Part shown: one piece after another, positions 53,372 through 62,263 of the stretch
How positions within the stretch are numbered: the first letter of the stretch is position 1
Layout: every line of letters begins with the position of its first letter
Assembly (NCBI GenBank): GCA_965658765.1
Contig: CBFHTO010000008.1
Coordinates: 1 to 64,000, forward strand
Origin: Glaciecola sp965658765
GTDB lineage: Bacteria > Pseudomonadota > Gammaproteobacteria > Enterobacterales > Alteromonadaceae
Direction of reading: 5' to 3'
DNA length: 64,000 bases
The notes under the pieces: model-generated
Database searches by the model: none
Told to the model about the DNA's origin: nothing
What the model saw: the letters and a program-made list of their open reading frames with translations, nothing else
Program-made: the position numbers and the translations under genes

Positions 53372-54142
53372 CTAGCCACACTGATAATTTGCGTATTGTT
53401 CTTTCAATCCCTTAAGCATAACAGTATCTTTGGTCGTTTGAATCTCTTGAAATAATAGTTTACAAATAATTTTGTCATTGTCCTTTGGTGCAATCACTCC
53501 TCGCTTTGCAGGCGTAACTGACTCAGAAGGTGGTAATTTCGGTACACTCGAATTGATAGACTCATCAGAAATCACACCATTTTGACTCTGGCTTTTGTTT
53601 TCGGAACCGTCTGTGGCTTGGCCACCTTGCTCCACATTTTCGGAAGCGCCCTCCCCGTTAAGATCACCTTGACCAGTGCTACCTGCTCCTGAGCCCCCTC
53701 CATTGCCGGTAGAACCAGTATTAGCGTTAGCGCTGACTTGATTAACACAACTGCTGTATTTATCGATAGACTCATACAAGGTGCCTTCAAGTAACGCGAT
53801 CTTTTCTTCTTTCGTCAGTAGTTCGGCTTCATGGTCTTGTAAACTAACAACTGTACAATTATAAAGCTCTGTTTCGTCAGTTGTTGGTTGTAGACTACTT
53901 TCTTGTCCTTGGCTTGATGAAACATTGCTTAGGAATAGACTGCTCGCTAATGAAGCGCTAGATTGGTACTGACCGTCCAAATAACTAAGAGGGGGTGATA
54001 CTGGAGGCGGAAACGCAATACTCTGAGGCGGCACCTGTGCAGCCAATGCATCACTTAAAGGATTCAGCATGAAAAAAGCAAAAAATAAATTTGTTAACAA
54101 TAGTGGAGTGTTCAATGTACTTTTCAACAAAGCTAATTTCAT
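53372..54142 (-). CDS. Secreted low-complexity protein of the envelope locus
   Basis: Protein of 256 residues with a signal peptide (about 1-34, ending ALAA), a Pro-rich stretch (VPPQSIAFPPPVSPPLSYLD), a helical part with Cys in LYNCTVVSLQDHEAELL and KYSSCVNQ, a Gly/Ser/Asn/Gln-rich disordered region (about 137-190) and a C-terminal segment with two Cys (IICKLLFQE, NYQCG). Four cysteines suggest disulfides in the periplasm. Same strand as, and 110 bases upstream of, the lipoprotein gene. No homologue recognised. Confidence 0.68.
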   Translation of the reverse strand: MKLALLKSTLNTPLLLTNLFFAFFMLNPLSDALAAQVPPQSIAFPPPVSPPLSYLDGQYQSSASLASSLFLSNVSSSQGQESSLQPTTDETELYNCTVVSLQDHEAELLTKEEKIALLEGTLYESIDKYSSCVNQVSANANTGSTGNGGGSGAGSTGQGDLNGEGASENVEQGGQATDGSENKSQSQNGVISDESINSSVPKLPPSESVTPAKRGVIAPKDNDKIICKLLFQEIQTTKDTVMLKGLKEQYANYQCG

Positions 54143-54251
54143 ATGTAGACCTCTTTACTCATTCTTCAAGCACCACGGCGAGTCAAAACGAGTTCTAATA
54201 TTAAATAGAGTGTTTTAACTAAAAAAGGTTCAGTAAGGCTCGGTAATGCGC

Positions 54252-54563
54252 TTATGGGTGTTCTTGATAACTCAATTTGTAGTGATTGGAAAGACCGACA
54301 ATAATGCGCTTTAAACCTTGAACGCTGCATTCTTGGTCCTCAATAAGAACAAAGTCTAGCGCACTGGTACCTTTTCGAATTTGACACTTTTTTCTATCAA
54401 CGCAATCTTGAATACCACCATATTCTGGAGCGAGCTCCCATCCTTGTTCTAGATAATCCTGTAAAATGCTTATGCAGGTTTCAAAGGGAATACTTTTGAT
54501 TATGGCAAGTCCTTTGCGCTGAAATGACTTGGCTTTGAATTGATCTATCCATCCTTTAATCAT
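54252..54563 (-). CDS. Small hypothetical protein at the head of the envelope locus
   Basis: Protein of 103 residues, first gene in the minus-strand series. It lacks a signal peptide or membrane helix (MIKGWIDQFKAKSFQRKGLA at the start). Four cysteines are present, including CVDRKKC, which could bind a metal or be oxidised. It is 109 bases upstream of the secreted protein gene and divergent from cca with 95 bases between, where the locus promoter should lie. Membership in the locus is inferred from strand and spacing only. Confidence 0.6.
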   Translation of the reverse strand: MIKGWIDQFKAKSFQRKGLAIIKSIPFETCISILQDYLEQGWELAPEYGGIQDCVDRKKCQIRKGTSALDFVLIEDQECSVQGLKRIIVGLSNHYKLSYQEHP

Positions 54564-54658
54564 ACTTGCGTCCTACTATTCTGGTATTTGTTGACTAAGC
54601 TTCATCAAAACATTGTATACATTTATACTATGATTACAGAATTTGATAAATAACTAAC

Positions 54659-55888
54659 ATGCTTGATACAAAAAATATCTTTTTAGTAGGTGGTGCGGTG
54701 CGCGATCAGCTCCTTGGGCGAAAAGCCTTTGATAAGGATTATGTCGTCGTTGGCTCGAGCGTGTCCGAAATGAAAAAGGCGGGCTTTCAGCAAGTTGGAA
54801 AAGATTTTCCCGTTTTTTTACATCCGTTAACAAAGGACGAGTACGCACTGGCTCGCACAGAGAAAAAAGTCAGCAAAGGTTACACCGGCTTTAAAGTAGA
54901 TTCATCAAAAAAAGTAAGCTTAGAAGACGACTTAGCGCGCCGGGATTTAACCATAAACGCAATGGCTAAAGACCTAGACGGAAACATCATTGACCCCTTC
55001 AATGGTCAGCAAGATTTACGCAGTAAGGTACTTAAACACACTACTTCAGCGTTTTCTGAAGACCCTGTTAGAGTGCTAAGGACAGCTCGTTTCTTGGCAA
55101 GGTACGGGAAAAACTGGACTATTGATAAATCAACCAAAGCCCTATTTCTAGAAATAAGAAACAAAGGCGAATTACAACATCTAGTGCCCGAACGCGTATG
55201 GAAGGAAACTGAAAAAGCGCTTGCCGAAGACACTCCGAGCCTATATTTTGCAACGCTAATTGGCCTAGATATTTTTCCTGAACTTGATGTACTTGAACGT
55301 TGCAAGCCACTTGCCTTAGATACTGAGCATCAAAATCGATACGAAGAAGTAATGGCGATACTAGATGCTTCAGTCAACAATCTAAGCACGATCGATGAAC
55401 GTTTTACTTTGCTGTGTCTATGTTTAAGTGATCCGCAAGTATCTAGCCAAAATAAAGGAATGGATCCCACACAAAAGCATCTATGCGAACGATTAAAAGT
55501 ACCCAATCGTATTTCTGAATTAGTACATTGTTGCCAAACCCTATATCGGGTCTATCCACATACTAGTGAACTAAAGCCAGACGCCTTTTATGAGCTCATT
55601 GTTCAGCAAACACAAGCCTTATCAAAACCCGAGAGATTTAACAAAGTTCTTAATGTTTGTAAGCACTTGCTACTATCAATAAGCAATAAAAATAAAGAAA
55701 AAAATTATAAAGCAACGAAGAGCTATAATTTACTTTATAACAATATGATTACTCGTTTACGTAGTTTAGATACAAAAACTCCAGTAAAACAAGCAATGGA
55801 TAAAGGCGTATCGGGTACAGAGTTAGGGCGTATCGTTAAAGCCACTCAAACACAAGAAATCGCTTATCTACTTCGTGAGTATAAATGA
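54659..55888 (+). CDS. cca: CCA-adding enzyme (tRNA nucleotidyltransferase)
   Basis: Class II nucleotidyltransferase of 409 residues that builds or repairs the tRNA 3' CCA. Visible blocks: FLVGGAVRDQLLGR (about 9-22), the metal-binding DKDYVVVG variant of GxxxxDxD (about 26-33), LARRDLTINAMA (about 90-101), EDPVRVLRTARFLARYG (about 135-151) and the amino-acid template region near LVPERVWKETEKAL. The C-terminal HD phosphohydrolase of the E. coli enzyme seems missing or degenerate. ATG 54659 is the first in frame. Confidence 0.93.
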   Translation: MLDTKNIFLVGGAVRDQLLGRKAFDKDYVVVGSSVSEMKKAGFQQVGKDFPVFLHPLTKDEYALARTEKKVSKGYTGFKVDSSKKVSLEDDLARRDLTINAMAKDLDGNIIDPFNGQQDLRSKVLKHTTSAFSEDPVRVLRTARFLARYGKNWTIDKSTKALFLEIRNKGELQHLVPERVWKETEKALAEDTPSLYFATLIGLDIFPELDVLERCKPLALDTEHQNRYEEVMAILDASVNNLSTIDERFTLLCLCLSDPQVSSQNKGMDPTQKHLCERLKVPNRISELVHCCQTLYRVYPHTSELKPDAFYELIVQQTQALSKPERFNKVLNVCKHLLLSISNKNKEKNYKATKSYNLLYNNMITRLRSLDTKTPVKQAMDKGVSGTELGRIVKATQTQEIAYLLREYK

Positions 55889-55897
55889 CTTTAATTG

Positions 55898-56842
55898 TTA
55901 CTTGTTTAGCGCTCGAATATGACCGTGATTAAGCAGGGCAACAAAAACACTACCACCGAGGGCATTCCCCAACAAGATAATCGCTAAACTGACGGAGATT
56001 TGTTCTAGAGTAAAAGCGTTAGATAAAAAGTATGCGACAAATAATTCAACAGACCCTGCAATTGAATGGTGTAATCCGCCTACACCGATAATGAAAGTCA
56101 CAATGTATATACATAAGATTTGGCTAGTGGTGGAATGCGTAGATAATATCGTCCAGGCGCCAATGGCCATTAACCATCCTGCTAATATAGCACTGAAGAA
56201 TAAAGACCGGCTTTCATAGCTAAGCACATGGTTTGCAATGATTTTATAGCCCTCTCCCGCGTGAATAACAGGCTCTGAGGCTGCTAGCAGTGCCGCTATT
56301 ATCACAGCACCTATCAAATTACCGAAAATAACGATTGCCCACAATCTCAGCATACTACTGAGTCTTGCGACACCATCTAAAACAGGGTAAAACGCAGTGG
56401 CGGTGTGCTCTGTAAACAACTGAGTTCTACTTAGTATGCACAATACAAACCCGAGCGGGTAAACCAAAGCGATTAAAATTTTGTTAAAGCTATTTTCAAT
56501 CGGCCCTACAATCGAAGCCATAACACCAACGGCCATGACTGTAAAACCTATGATCATTCCGCCGGCAATGGAAGATAGAAAAAGCGACAAGGATGGACGT
56601 TCAAGCTGTTGTTTACCCTCTTCTATAGCCATTTCCAATACATCATCGGCATGCCTAAACGTTTCGTCAGTGCGTTTTACAATAACCGATTGATATTGGA
56701 CACTCTCTCGTTGACGCTCCTCAGAACGCTCAAGGACTTCCCTATTCGAAATTGGCTCACCCTGCTCAGACACAATCTTAGGCGTTTCTTCACTACTGCT
56801 ATGTTGTTTCACTTGGTTGTTTTGTTCGTTTTCCATACCCAC
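55898..56842 (-). CDS. Formate/nitrite transporter family channel, YfdC-like
   Basis: FNT-family channel of 314 residues with a long charged cytoplasmic N-terminus (about 1-85) and six membrane segments (about 88-305). LCILSRTQLFTEHTATAFYP (about 139-158) corresponds to the YfdC-type variant of the FNT selectivity region, and GGLHHSIAGSVELFVAYF (about 253) carries the central His region. Substrate probably a small monovalent anion, not certain. It is convergent with cca, nine bases apart. Confidence 0.85.
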   Translation of the reverse strand: MGMENEQNNQVKQHSSSEETPKIVSEQGEPISNREVLERSEERQRESVQYQSVIVKRTDETFRHADDVLEMAIEEGKQQLERPSLSLFLSSIAGGMIIGFTVMAVGVMASIVGPIENSFNKILIALVYPLGFVLCILSRTQLFTEHTATAFYPVLDGVARLSSMLRLWAIVIFGNLIGAVIIAALLAASEPVIHAGEGYKIIANHVLSYESRSLFFSAILAGWLMAIGAWTILSTHSTTSQILCIYIVTFIIGVGGLHHSIAGSVELFVAYFLSNAFTLEQISVSLAIILLGNALGGSVFVALLNHGHIRALNK

Positions 56843-57406
56843 CCTTAAGCTGGCCTAATAATCGCTTGTCAACAAACAATACTTTTCTCACACACCTCAT
56901 CACTCTGTATGCAGATCTACAGTTATGTTTATTTCAACGGCCAAATAAACCATTATTACAAATATCGTTCCAGATGACTGAATAACAGTGAATAAAAGAG
57001 CAAAAATGGCCAGAAGGCTTAATAGACCTTGCAGTTTCTCATGTTGAATGGTGTCAACGACGTAGGAAAAAATTCAAATTAATAAGAAAGATGAGACATA
57101 CGGAGGTAGAATTTACACTGGCTTACGAAAATTTGACCGACATATCAATACAATCACGCTAGCGTGACGAAAGCATGCAAGCAGGGGATAAGAAATAATC
57201 ATTCTTGCAAAATATGATTTTTGAACAAAAACAGTAAACTCAACAAATGAGTCAATGATTATTGGATCTTTCCTCGCTATACTTAATTAGCAATAAGGGA
57301 GTGCCGAATAGCCAGATCGCGCTTAAAGTAGCACTAAAAACTCGGCTTTTTTGCGTTTTCCCTACTTATGCATCAATACACAAATATAACGATAAAGGAA
57401 CTACAA
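56843..57406. other. Gene-free region (564 bases)
   Basis: AT-rich DNA between the divergent FNT and Pmp3-like genes. I see no credible reading frame, tRNA or copies of the repeated motif. It must hold both promoters; I cannot place them with confidence. Confidence 0.5.
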
Positions 57407-57565
57407 ATGGACATCATCAGAATTATTTTAGCCATCATACTCCCGCCCGTTGGCGTATTCCTTCAAGTGGGTTTTAGCGGTGCGTTCTTTTTAAACATTC
57501 TGCTCACGATTTTAGGCTATATACCAGGAATAGTGCATGCAGTATGGATAATTGCTAAGCGCTAA
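57407..57565 (+). CDS. YqaE/Pmp3 family membrane peptide
   Basis: A 52-residue protein with two membrane helices. ATG 57407 is preceded by AAAGGA at eight bases. The sequence MDIIRIILAIILPPVGVFLQ, then GFSGAFFLNILLTILGYIPGIVHAVWIIAK, matches the Pmp3/YqaE family (ILPPxGVFLQ, NILLTxLGYxPGIxHAxW). Members affect membrane potential and salt or envelope stress. A longer in-frame extension has no support. Confidence 0.93.
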   Translation: MDIIRIILAIILPPVGVFLQVGFSGAFFLNILLTILGYIPGIVHAVWIIAKR

Positions 57566-57660
57566 TCACGATTACACGATTAACAGTGAAATAAAGTAAT
57601 AGCCTAATAAAAAGCTGACGACAAATGCTTGGGTTTAGGCATTGCTTTCATTGCTTACCA

Positions 57661-58281
57661 TTACAAGCGTCTTAATTCATCAAGGCATAGTTCTCTACTG
57701 TTCATGTACGGTACTATAATACTCGCAATGGCGCGTTTGACATGTTGTTGATGGTCAATCAGATATTTTTGCTCTAATCCAAGCCGGGTTCGAATAAAAC
57801 GCAGGCCTTGCCAAACCGAAATCAATGTCTCTGCAACGTACTGGAAGTCAAAAGGCACGTTGAACACATTCTTTTTTTGCGCGATTTTCAAACGCTCTTC
57901 CACAATGTCAGCGCATGCGCCATAGGAACTATCAAATAAGAGCTGAGCGAGACTCGGTTTGCTGACCGCCTGCAAAGTCAATAGCAGTTCTAAACGTGCA
58001 GTCCCTTTATCAGTGACCAAGCCCATAAAGTTCATACCTAAATCATACAATACTTTTAATAATTGCGTTCGACTGTCCAATGTTGAGTCAATATGCAATT
58101 CCATTTTTTGCGCTTCGTTGACGAGGATATGCTCCATGACATCTTCAACGTGATTAAACGAATCTCTAAACTCCTGTTTTAAGTCTTGACTTATATCCTC
58201 CAACTCTTCCATCTCAAATGAGGTTTGTTCACTATTTACGATATAAGTGCGTAGTCTTTCTAATAATATTTTTGTTGGCAT
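57661..58281 (-). CDS. TetR-like transcriptional regulator (divergent)
   Basis: All-helical protein of 206 residues. The N-terminal segment TSFEMEELEDISQDLKQEF then RDSFNHVEDVMEHIL (about 21-54) has the spacing of a TetR helix-turn-helix, though with low similarity. The C-terminal part should be a ligand-binding domain (ETLISVWQGLRFIRTR, about 150). The target is unknown; neighbours are the Pmp3-like gene (convergent) and the diguanylate cyclase gene. Confidence 0.6.
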   Translation of the reverse strand: MPTKILLERLRTYIVNSEQTSFEMEELEDISQDLKQEFRDSFNHVEDVMEHILVNEAQKMELHIDSTLDSRTQLLKVLYDLGMNFMGLVTDKGTARLELLLTLQAVSKPSLAQLLFDSSYGACADIVEERLKIAQKKNVFNVPFDFQYVAETLISVWQGLRFIRTRLGLEQKYLIDHQQHVKRAIASIIVPYMNSRELCLDELRRL

Positions 58282-58424
58282 TCTTCTCTATATTTATTTT
58301 TATGACTTGAACTACGTTATTAGGAAGTTTAATCATCCTAACCCTGCGTCTATATACTGTATCAAACCTTAACTGCATTTGGCCGTGAATAACTGACGCA
58401 CAAATCTAGTACTATTCTGCGTTC

Positions 58425-58450
58425 TGAGGCTTAGTTGTGAGGCTTAGTTC
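58425..58450. repeat. 13-bp tandem repeat (x2)
   Basis: TGAGGCTTAGTT occurs at 58425-58436 and 58438-58449, one base apart, in the gene-free stretch 58282-58648 between the TetR-like gene start and the end of the diguanylate cyclase gene. Nothing else was recognised in that stretch. Confidence 0.85.
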
Positions 58451-58648
58451 TAGGCGCAGCCTAACAATAGACAACTTTTCATGATCTACTAATTAGTAAT
58501 TTTACGGGATTACGATTTTTCACATATTGCTCAGGATACTATCGTAACTTTTCATAAACCTAAGGTCTTTATAAACTCGGTGACGTAGCGCAGAGATCCC
58601 CTAATGAAAATTTATGAGCCAAAAGGTAGCATGAAGGCTATAGAGGAT

Positions 58649-60256
58649 TTAGGTGACTGTAAAATACCGACAGCAGTTCCTGCCATCTCTTTTCGCTTTG
58701 TATAATGCTTTATCTGCTTGCTCAACAATGATATTCGAGCCCCATGTGCTATCTTGCGCAAATGGAAAGGTCGCTACGCCAACACTTATTGTCACATATG
58801 AGCTAATTTCACTTTTCTCATGACTTATCTGTAACCTTTCTACGGCCTCTCGAAGTTCTTCAGATTTTTGTTTCGCACCTTCAGCCTCGGTATTGGGAAG
58901 AATACAAACAAATTCCTCACCGCCATAACGCGCGCAAAAATCAGTATTCCTCACTACAATTTCGTTCAAACGATTCGCAACTAAACGCAAACATGCGTCG
59001 CCGTCGGTATGCCCGTATCGGTCATTAAACGGCTTAAAGAAATCCACATCGATCAAGAAAATCGATAGAGAATAGCTATTACGACGCGCTTGCGAAATAG
59101 CCTCAGATAGCTTCATTTCAAATGCACGCCGGTTCGGGATCCCAGTTAAAGGATCGCTCATAGAAAGGTTTAATAGCTCTTTCTCTTGTTCTTTGACCCG
59201 CTGAAGATACACAGAAAAGGTACGTGCTAAGTTTTTAATCTCATCGTATCCATCCATTTCAATTCTATCGATCTGCTTGCTCGCAGCTAAGTCTACCTGT
59301 CTGGAAAGCGATAAAAGACGAACAACGATCCTCCTGTGCAGATAATAGATAATTCCAATAGTGACTAATACCGCCGCAATACTAATAAAGATGGACAAAC
59401 GCGTTTGTTGAATCGCTTTTTGAGTAGATGAGTTGCTCGCTTTTAAAATTTCTCTGTTAGCAAGTTCGGTTTGGTATTCAAGCGTTTTAGCTAAGTCACC
59501 GATTAAATTCCTCATAAAACTGTCTCTGCCGCGTGTTCTACCATCGATAAGCAGCGTCTCAACTTTCAACAACACCAGTTTATTGAGGCCCAAGAATAAA
59601 GAATTAAACTGATTTCCAAGACTTGTTTGCTCAATAAGCTTTTTATGGTTTTGAAAGATAAGGTCTTCTTTTTCCTTAAAGCTTTCTTCAGATTGTCGTA
59701 AATTCTGCAATCGTTTTTCTTGATCCAACTTGGCCACATCAAGCGACAATGATAGGAGTTCTTGTTTCAAAACTCTGCTTTCGAGACTAGGCTCTACGGC
59801 TTTTAGGATATTATCAATAGCTTTCGTAAACCTGAATATCTCGTCATTTAAATCAGTATTTAGGCTAATTTTTTGCTTAACAAGAAAATCCAAATCCTCC
59901 AATTCCATTTTTATGATCGACATTTGTTTGGAAAAGAAAGTTTCTGACTGCATAGATGAAAGTGTGTTTTCGAGACGCATGAGCACTTTATTCACCTCGC
60001 GGCGAGCCAAGCGGCGAGCAGGCTCATTCTCAGCTGCCGATAAAATGGTAGTGCGGGTTGCTAAAGATTGTATTTGATTATTTAATGATGCATATCGAGT
60101 AATTTGAGGTACAGAATCCTCGACCGTTGTCTGCAATACATCTTTGACATCGGCGAGTCGGTTCAATGACATAACGGTGACGATGCCAAACATCCCGACA
60201 ATAATGAATTGAGCGACAGTAAACAAACGAAGAGACTTTCGTTTTTGTTGCATCAT
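58649..60256 (-). CDS. Membrane diguanylate cyclase (GGEEF)
   Basis: Protein of 535 residues. Two membrane segments (about 12-30 and 285-305) bracket a helical periplasmic sensor domain; a HAMP-like region follows (about 305-355), then a GGDEF domain with DPLTGIPNRRAFEMKL (about 370), IDVDFFKPFNDRYGHTDGD (about 405-423) and active site RYGGEEFVCILP (about 450). The conserved residues predict c-di-GMP synthesis. It starts 45 bases after a degenerate nucleotidase-like gene on the same strand, which probably acts as its sensory partner. Confidence 0.9.
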   Translation of the reverse strand: MMQQKRKSLRLFTVAQFIIVGMFGIVTVMSLNRLADVKDVLQTTVEDSVPQITRYASLNNQIQSLATRTTILSAAENEPARRLARREVNKVLMRLENTLSSMQSETFFSKQMSIIKMELEDLDFLVKQKISLNTDLNDEIFRFTKAIDNILKAVEPSLESRVLKQELLSLSLDVAKLDQEKRLQNLRQSEESFKEKEDLIFQNHKKLIEQTSLGNQFNSLFLGLNKLVLLKVETLLIDGRTRGRDSFMRNLIGDLAKTLEYQTELANREILKASNSSTQKAIQQTRLSIFISIAAVLVTIGIIYYLHRRIVVRLLSLSRQVDLAASKQIDRIEMDGYDEIKNLARTFSVYLQRVKEQEKELLNLSMSDPLTGIPNRRAFEMKLSEAISQARRNSYSLSIFLIDVDFFKPFNDRYGHTDGDACLRLVANRLNEIVVRNTDFCARYGGEEFVCILPNTEAEGAKQKSEELREAVERLQISHEKSEISSYVTISVGVATFPFAQDSTWGSNIIVEQADKALYKAKRDGRNCCRYFTVT

Positions 60257-60301
60257 GCTCTGTCTAATCCCTTTTTAGTTGAACTCGAAACCTTCCACGA
60301 T

Positions 60302-61849
60302 TTAATCAGCTTCATTAGTTACTCCAGGGGCAGCAAGATTAACTAGCCTGCTTTCTAGTTGTGCATCTACTCCTCCCTTAAGACGAATATTTTGTATCAC
60401 CAAATCAGTTATAAGAATGGTGTTGTCAACTTGCGATCTGAGCTTTTTTTTACCTTCCTGAAGAGCGCTTAAACCGTCACCCCCATTTGCAAGATAGTCG
60501 GACGTTGCGAGTCGATAAATTTTATCTTCTCGAATTGGTTTACCGGCGACTAATACTTTTTGGACTCTCGAATAAGGCGGTTTTGAAGTGTCAAAATAGA
60601 CTTCCATACCAGAGACATGAGGAAAAGCTCCTTTTACGTCATCATATGCGGCAAGCGCCGATTCTAATGCTTTTATAATAGAACCACCGCTAATACTTAA
60701 CACACTTAAACTTGAGCGAAAGGGTAATTCAGTCGCAATGTCACGTCGTGTAATACTTGAGCCACTCTCATAAGTGCGGTCGCCTCGGATACTACCACCA
60801 TTTAGCAATGCAATATCTGCTTGTTCAAATTCACGCATCGAATCAACAACAAAGTTCACAAAAGCATTTTCTGAACCTCTAACGTCTTCTCTTCGAGTTG
60901 TATATTGCGACGACCAATAACCAATTCTTTCATTTAACAGTCTATCTAACCGAACTTTATAACCTAATACCTGATTGTTGGTCCCAGAATCAGTTGCAAG
61001 CTCACTTAGCTGAACAGTGCGTTTTGACTCCAACTGAAATTTGTCATAAAAAGTAAATTCGGCAATTTGAGCTAAGCCTGGCTCTTCCATGAATAAAATA
61101 TTCTCATGTTTTATCACATCTTCTTTGTATTGTTTTTGAAGTCGGGTATCTGATAAAAAAGCGAGGTCAATGACTGAGTCATCTAATAAATCTTTGACAA
61201 AATCAAAAGGGAATGAGTAATGCAAAACAATCAGATCTACGCCTTGCTTTCTTAGCTTTACTGCCTTGCTTTTGACTGATTCTAAGGGATCATTGACACC
61301 AACGTTGGTTAATAGATATTCGTCAATCAATCGTTCATTTACAATAGAAATAAACCCTATCGACAGGCCACCTTTTTGAATAATTGTCGTGTCGTGAAGT
61401 CCGTCAAGTACATCGTTGATACGAAAATCTTCTACATTGGAGGTAACAATAGGAAAAGCAGCTTCATACGCTCGCAATGAAAGTTCGTCCTCAAAATAAC
61501 TAAACTCGCGCTTTGCCACGCCCATAACATCCGGCTCAAGGGTGTTAAGTAAATCAATGATGTGCGAGCCTCGGTCAAAAGCTGACATGGCGCTTGGCCC
61601 GATTGAACCTCCACCAAAGAAAAATAAAACAGGAGATGAATCTTGAGTATTGCGCTGTTGTTTTAGAAGCTCTTTTAAATGAGGGTAACTGCCCCTAGAA
61701 TCATCGAAGATATCTGGCATATCCGCAGCGACAACTAAGCGGAAAGTTTTATAATCTTTGTTCTGAGCAGGCAATTGACTGACAAAAAGGAGTAGTGAAC
61801 AGATGAGTACAATCTTGTAAATAAAACTGCAGATGGGTGCGTGTTGCAT
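60302..61849 (-). CDS. 5'-nucleotidase/UshA-like protein with degenerate metal site
   Basis: Exported protein of 515 residues (signal about 1-28, ending LPAQ). The fold of a UshA-type metallophosphatase is recognisable, but the metal ligands are replaced: NDxHG reads ADMPD, GD reads GG (FFGGGSIGP), GNHE reads AKRE (MGVAKREFSY), and the later His motifs read LHYSFPFD and SDTRLQ. The 5'-nucleotidase C-terminal domain keeps its substrate loops ALLNGGSIRGDR and YLANGGDGL. I infer a binding protein that has lost hydrolysis. It precedes the diguanylate cyclase gene in the same direction. Confidence 0.82.
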   Translation of the reverse strand: MQHAPICSFIYKIVLICSLLLFVSQLPAQNKDYKTFRLVVAADMPDIFDDSRGSYPHLKELLKQQRNTQDSSPVLFFFGGGSIGPSAMSAFDRGSHIIDLLNTLEPDVMGVAKREFSYFEDELSLRAYEAAFPIVTSNVEDFRINDVLDGLHDTTIIQKGGLSIGFISIVNERLIDEYLLTNVGVNDPLESVKSKAVKLRKQGVDLIVLHYSFPFDFVKDLLDDSVIDLAFLSDTRLQKQYKEDVIKHENILFMEEPGLAQIAEFTFYDKFQLESKRTVQLSELATDSGTNNQVLGYKVRLDRLLNERIGYWSSQYTTRREDVRGSENAFVNFVVDSMREFEQADIALLNGGSIRGDRTYESGSSITRRDIATELPFRSSLSVLSISGGSIIKALESALAAYDDVKGAFPHVSGMEVYFDTSKPPYSRVQKVLVAGKPIREDKIYRLATSDYLANGGDGLSALQEGKKKLRSQVDNTILITDLVIQNIRLKGGVDAQLESRLVNLAAPGVTNEAD

Positions 61850-62263
61850 TATTGTTCTCGTTTATCACAGCGTTAAATTGAGTAACATTTTTGTCCAGCT
61901 CAATTGCACACACCAACAACGTAATACGTGTACAGATACACCTAGGCAAAAAAGATGATAAAAACTATTAGTACTAAAGTAAAGTTCTCAATACCCTTTA
62001 CAAAAACGAAGAAAAATTTGCTACATGTAAAGTTATGCGTATTTGCTTTGTTTTAAGCAACGATACGAGCATCTAGAGCTTAATTAAAAAACTCATGCGA
62101 AGCGCGCATATTCACAAAAAGAGAAAGTTTTTCTTCATGCCTGCTATTTAATACGCTATGGTCTTAATTGTACACTTTTTAAACGCAACAAAAGCTTATA
62201 GCCAGTGTATGCTTGGTAATTTATCACATCACAATAATACAAACATTAGATAGGAAAGCGCTC
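61850..62263. other. Gene-free region (414 bases)
   Basis: Divergent promoter region between the nucleotidase-like gene and the amidase gene. No reading frame of note and no copies of the repeated motif. Confidence 0.5.

Noticed and set aside
45314..54563. The TolQ-containing locus as a Zorya defence system
   Set aside because: Zorya pairs ZorA with an OmpA-domain ZorB and adds helicase or nuclease genes; here the partners are vWA and PEGA/FGE proteins and no nuclease or helicase is in the locus.
60302..61849. Gene called a functional 5'-nucleotidase
   Set aside because: The metal-binding motifs (NDxHG, GD, GNHE, later His) are replaced.
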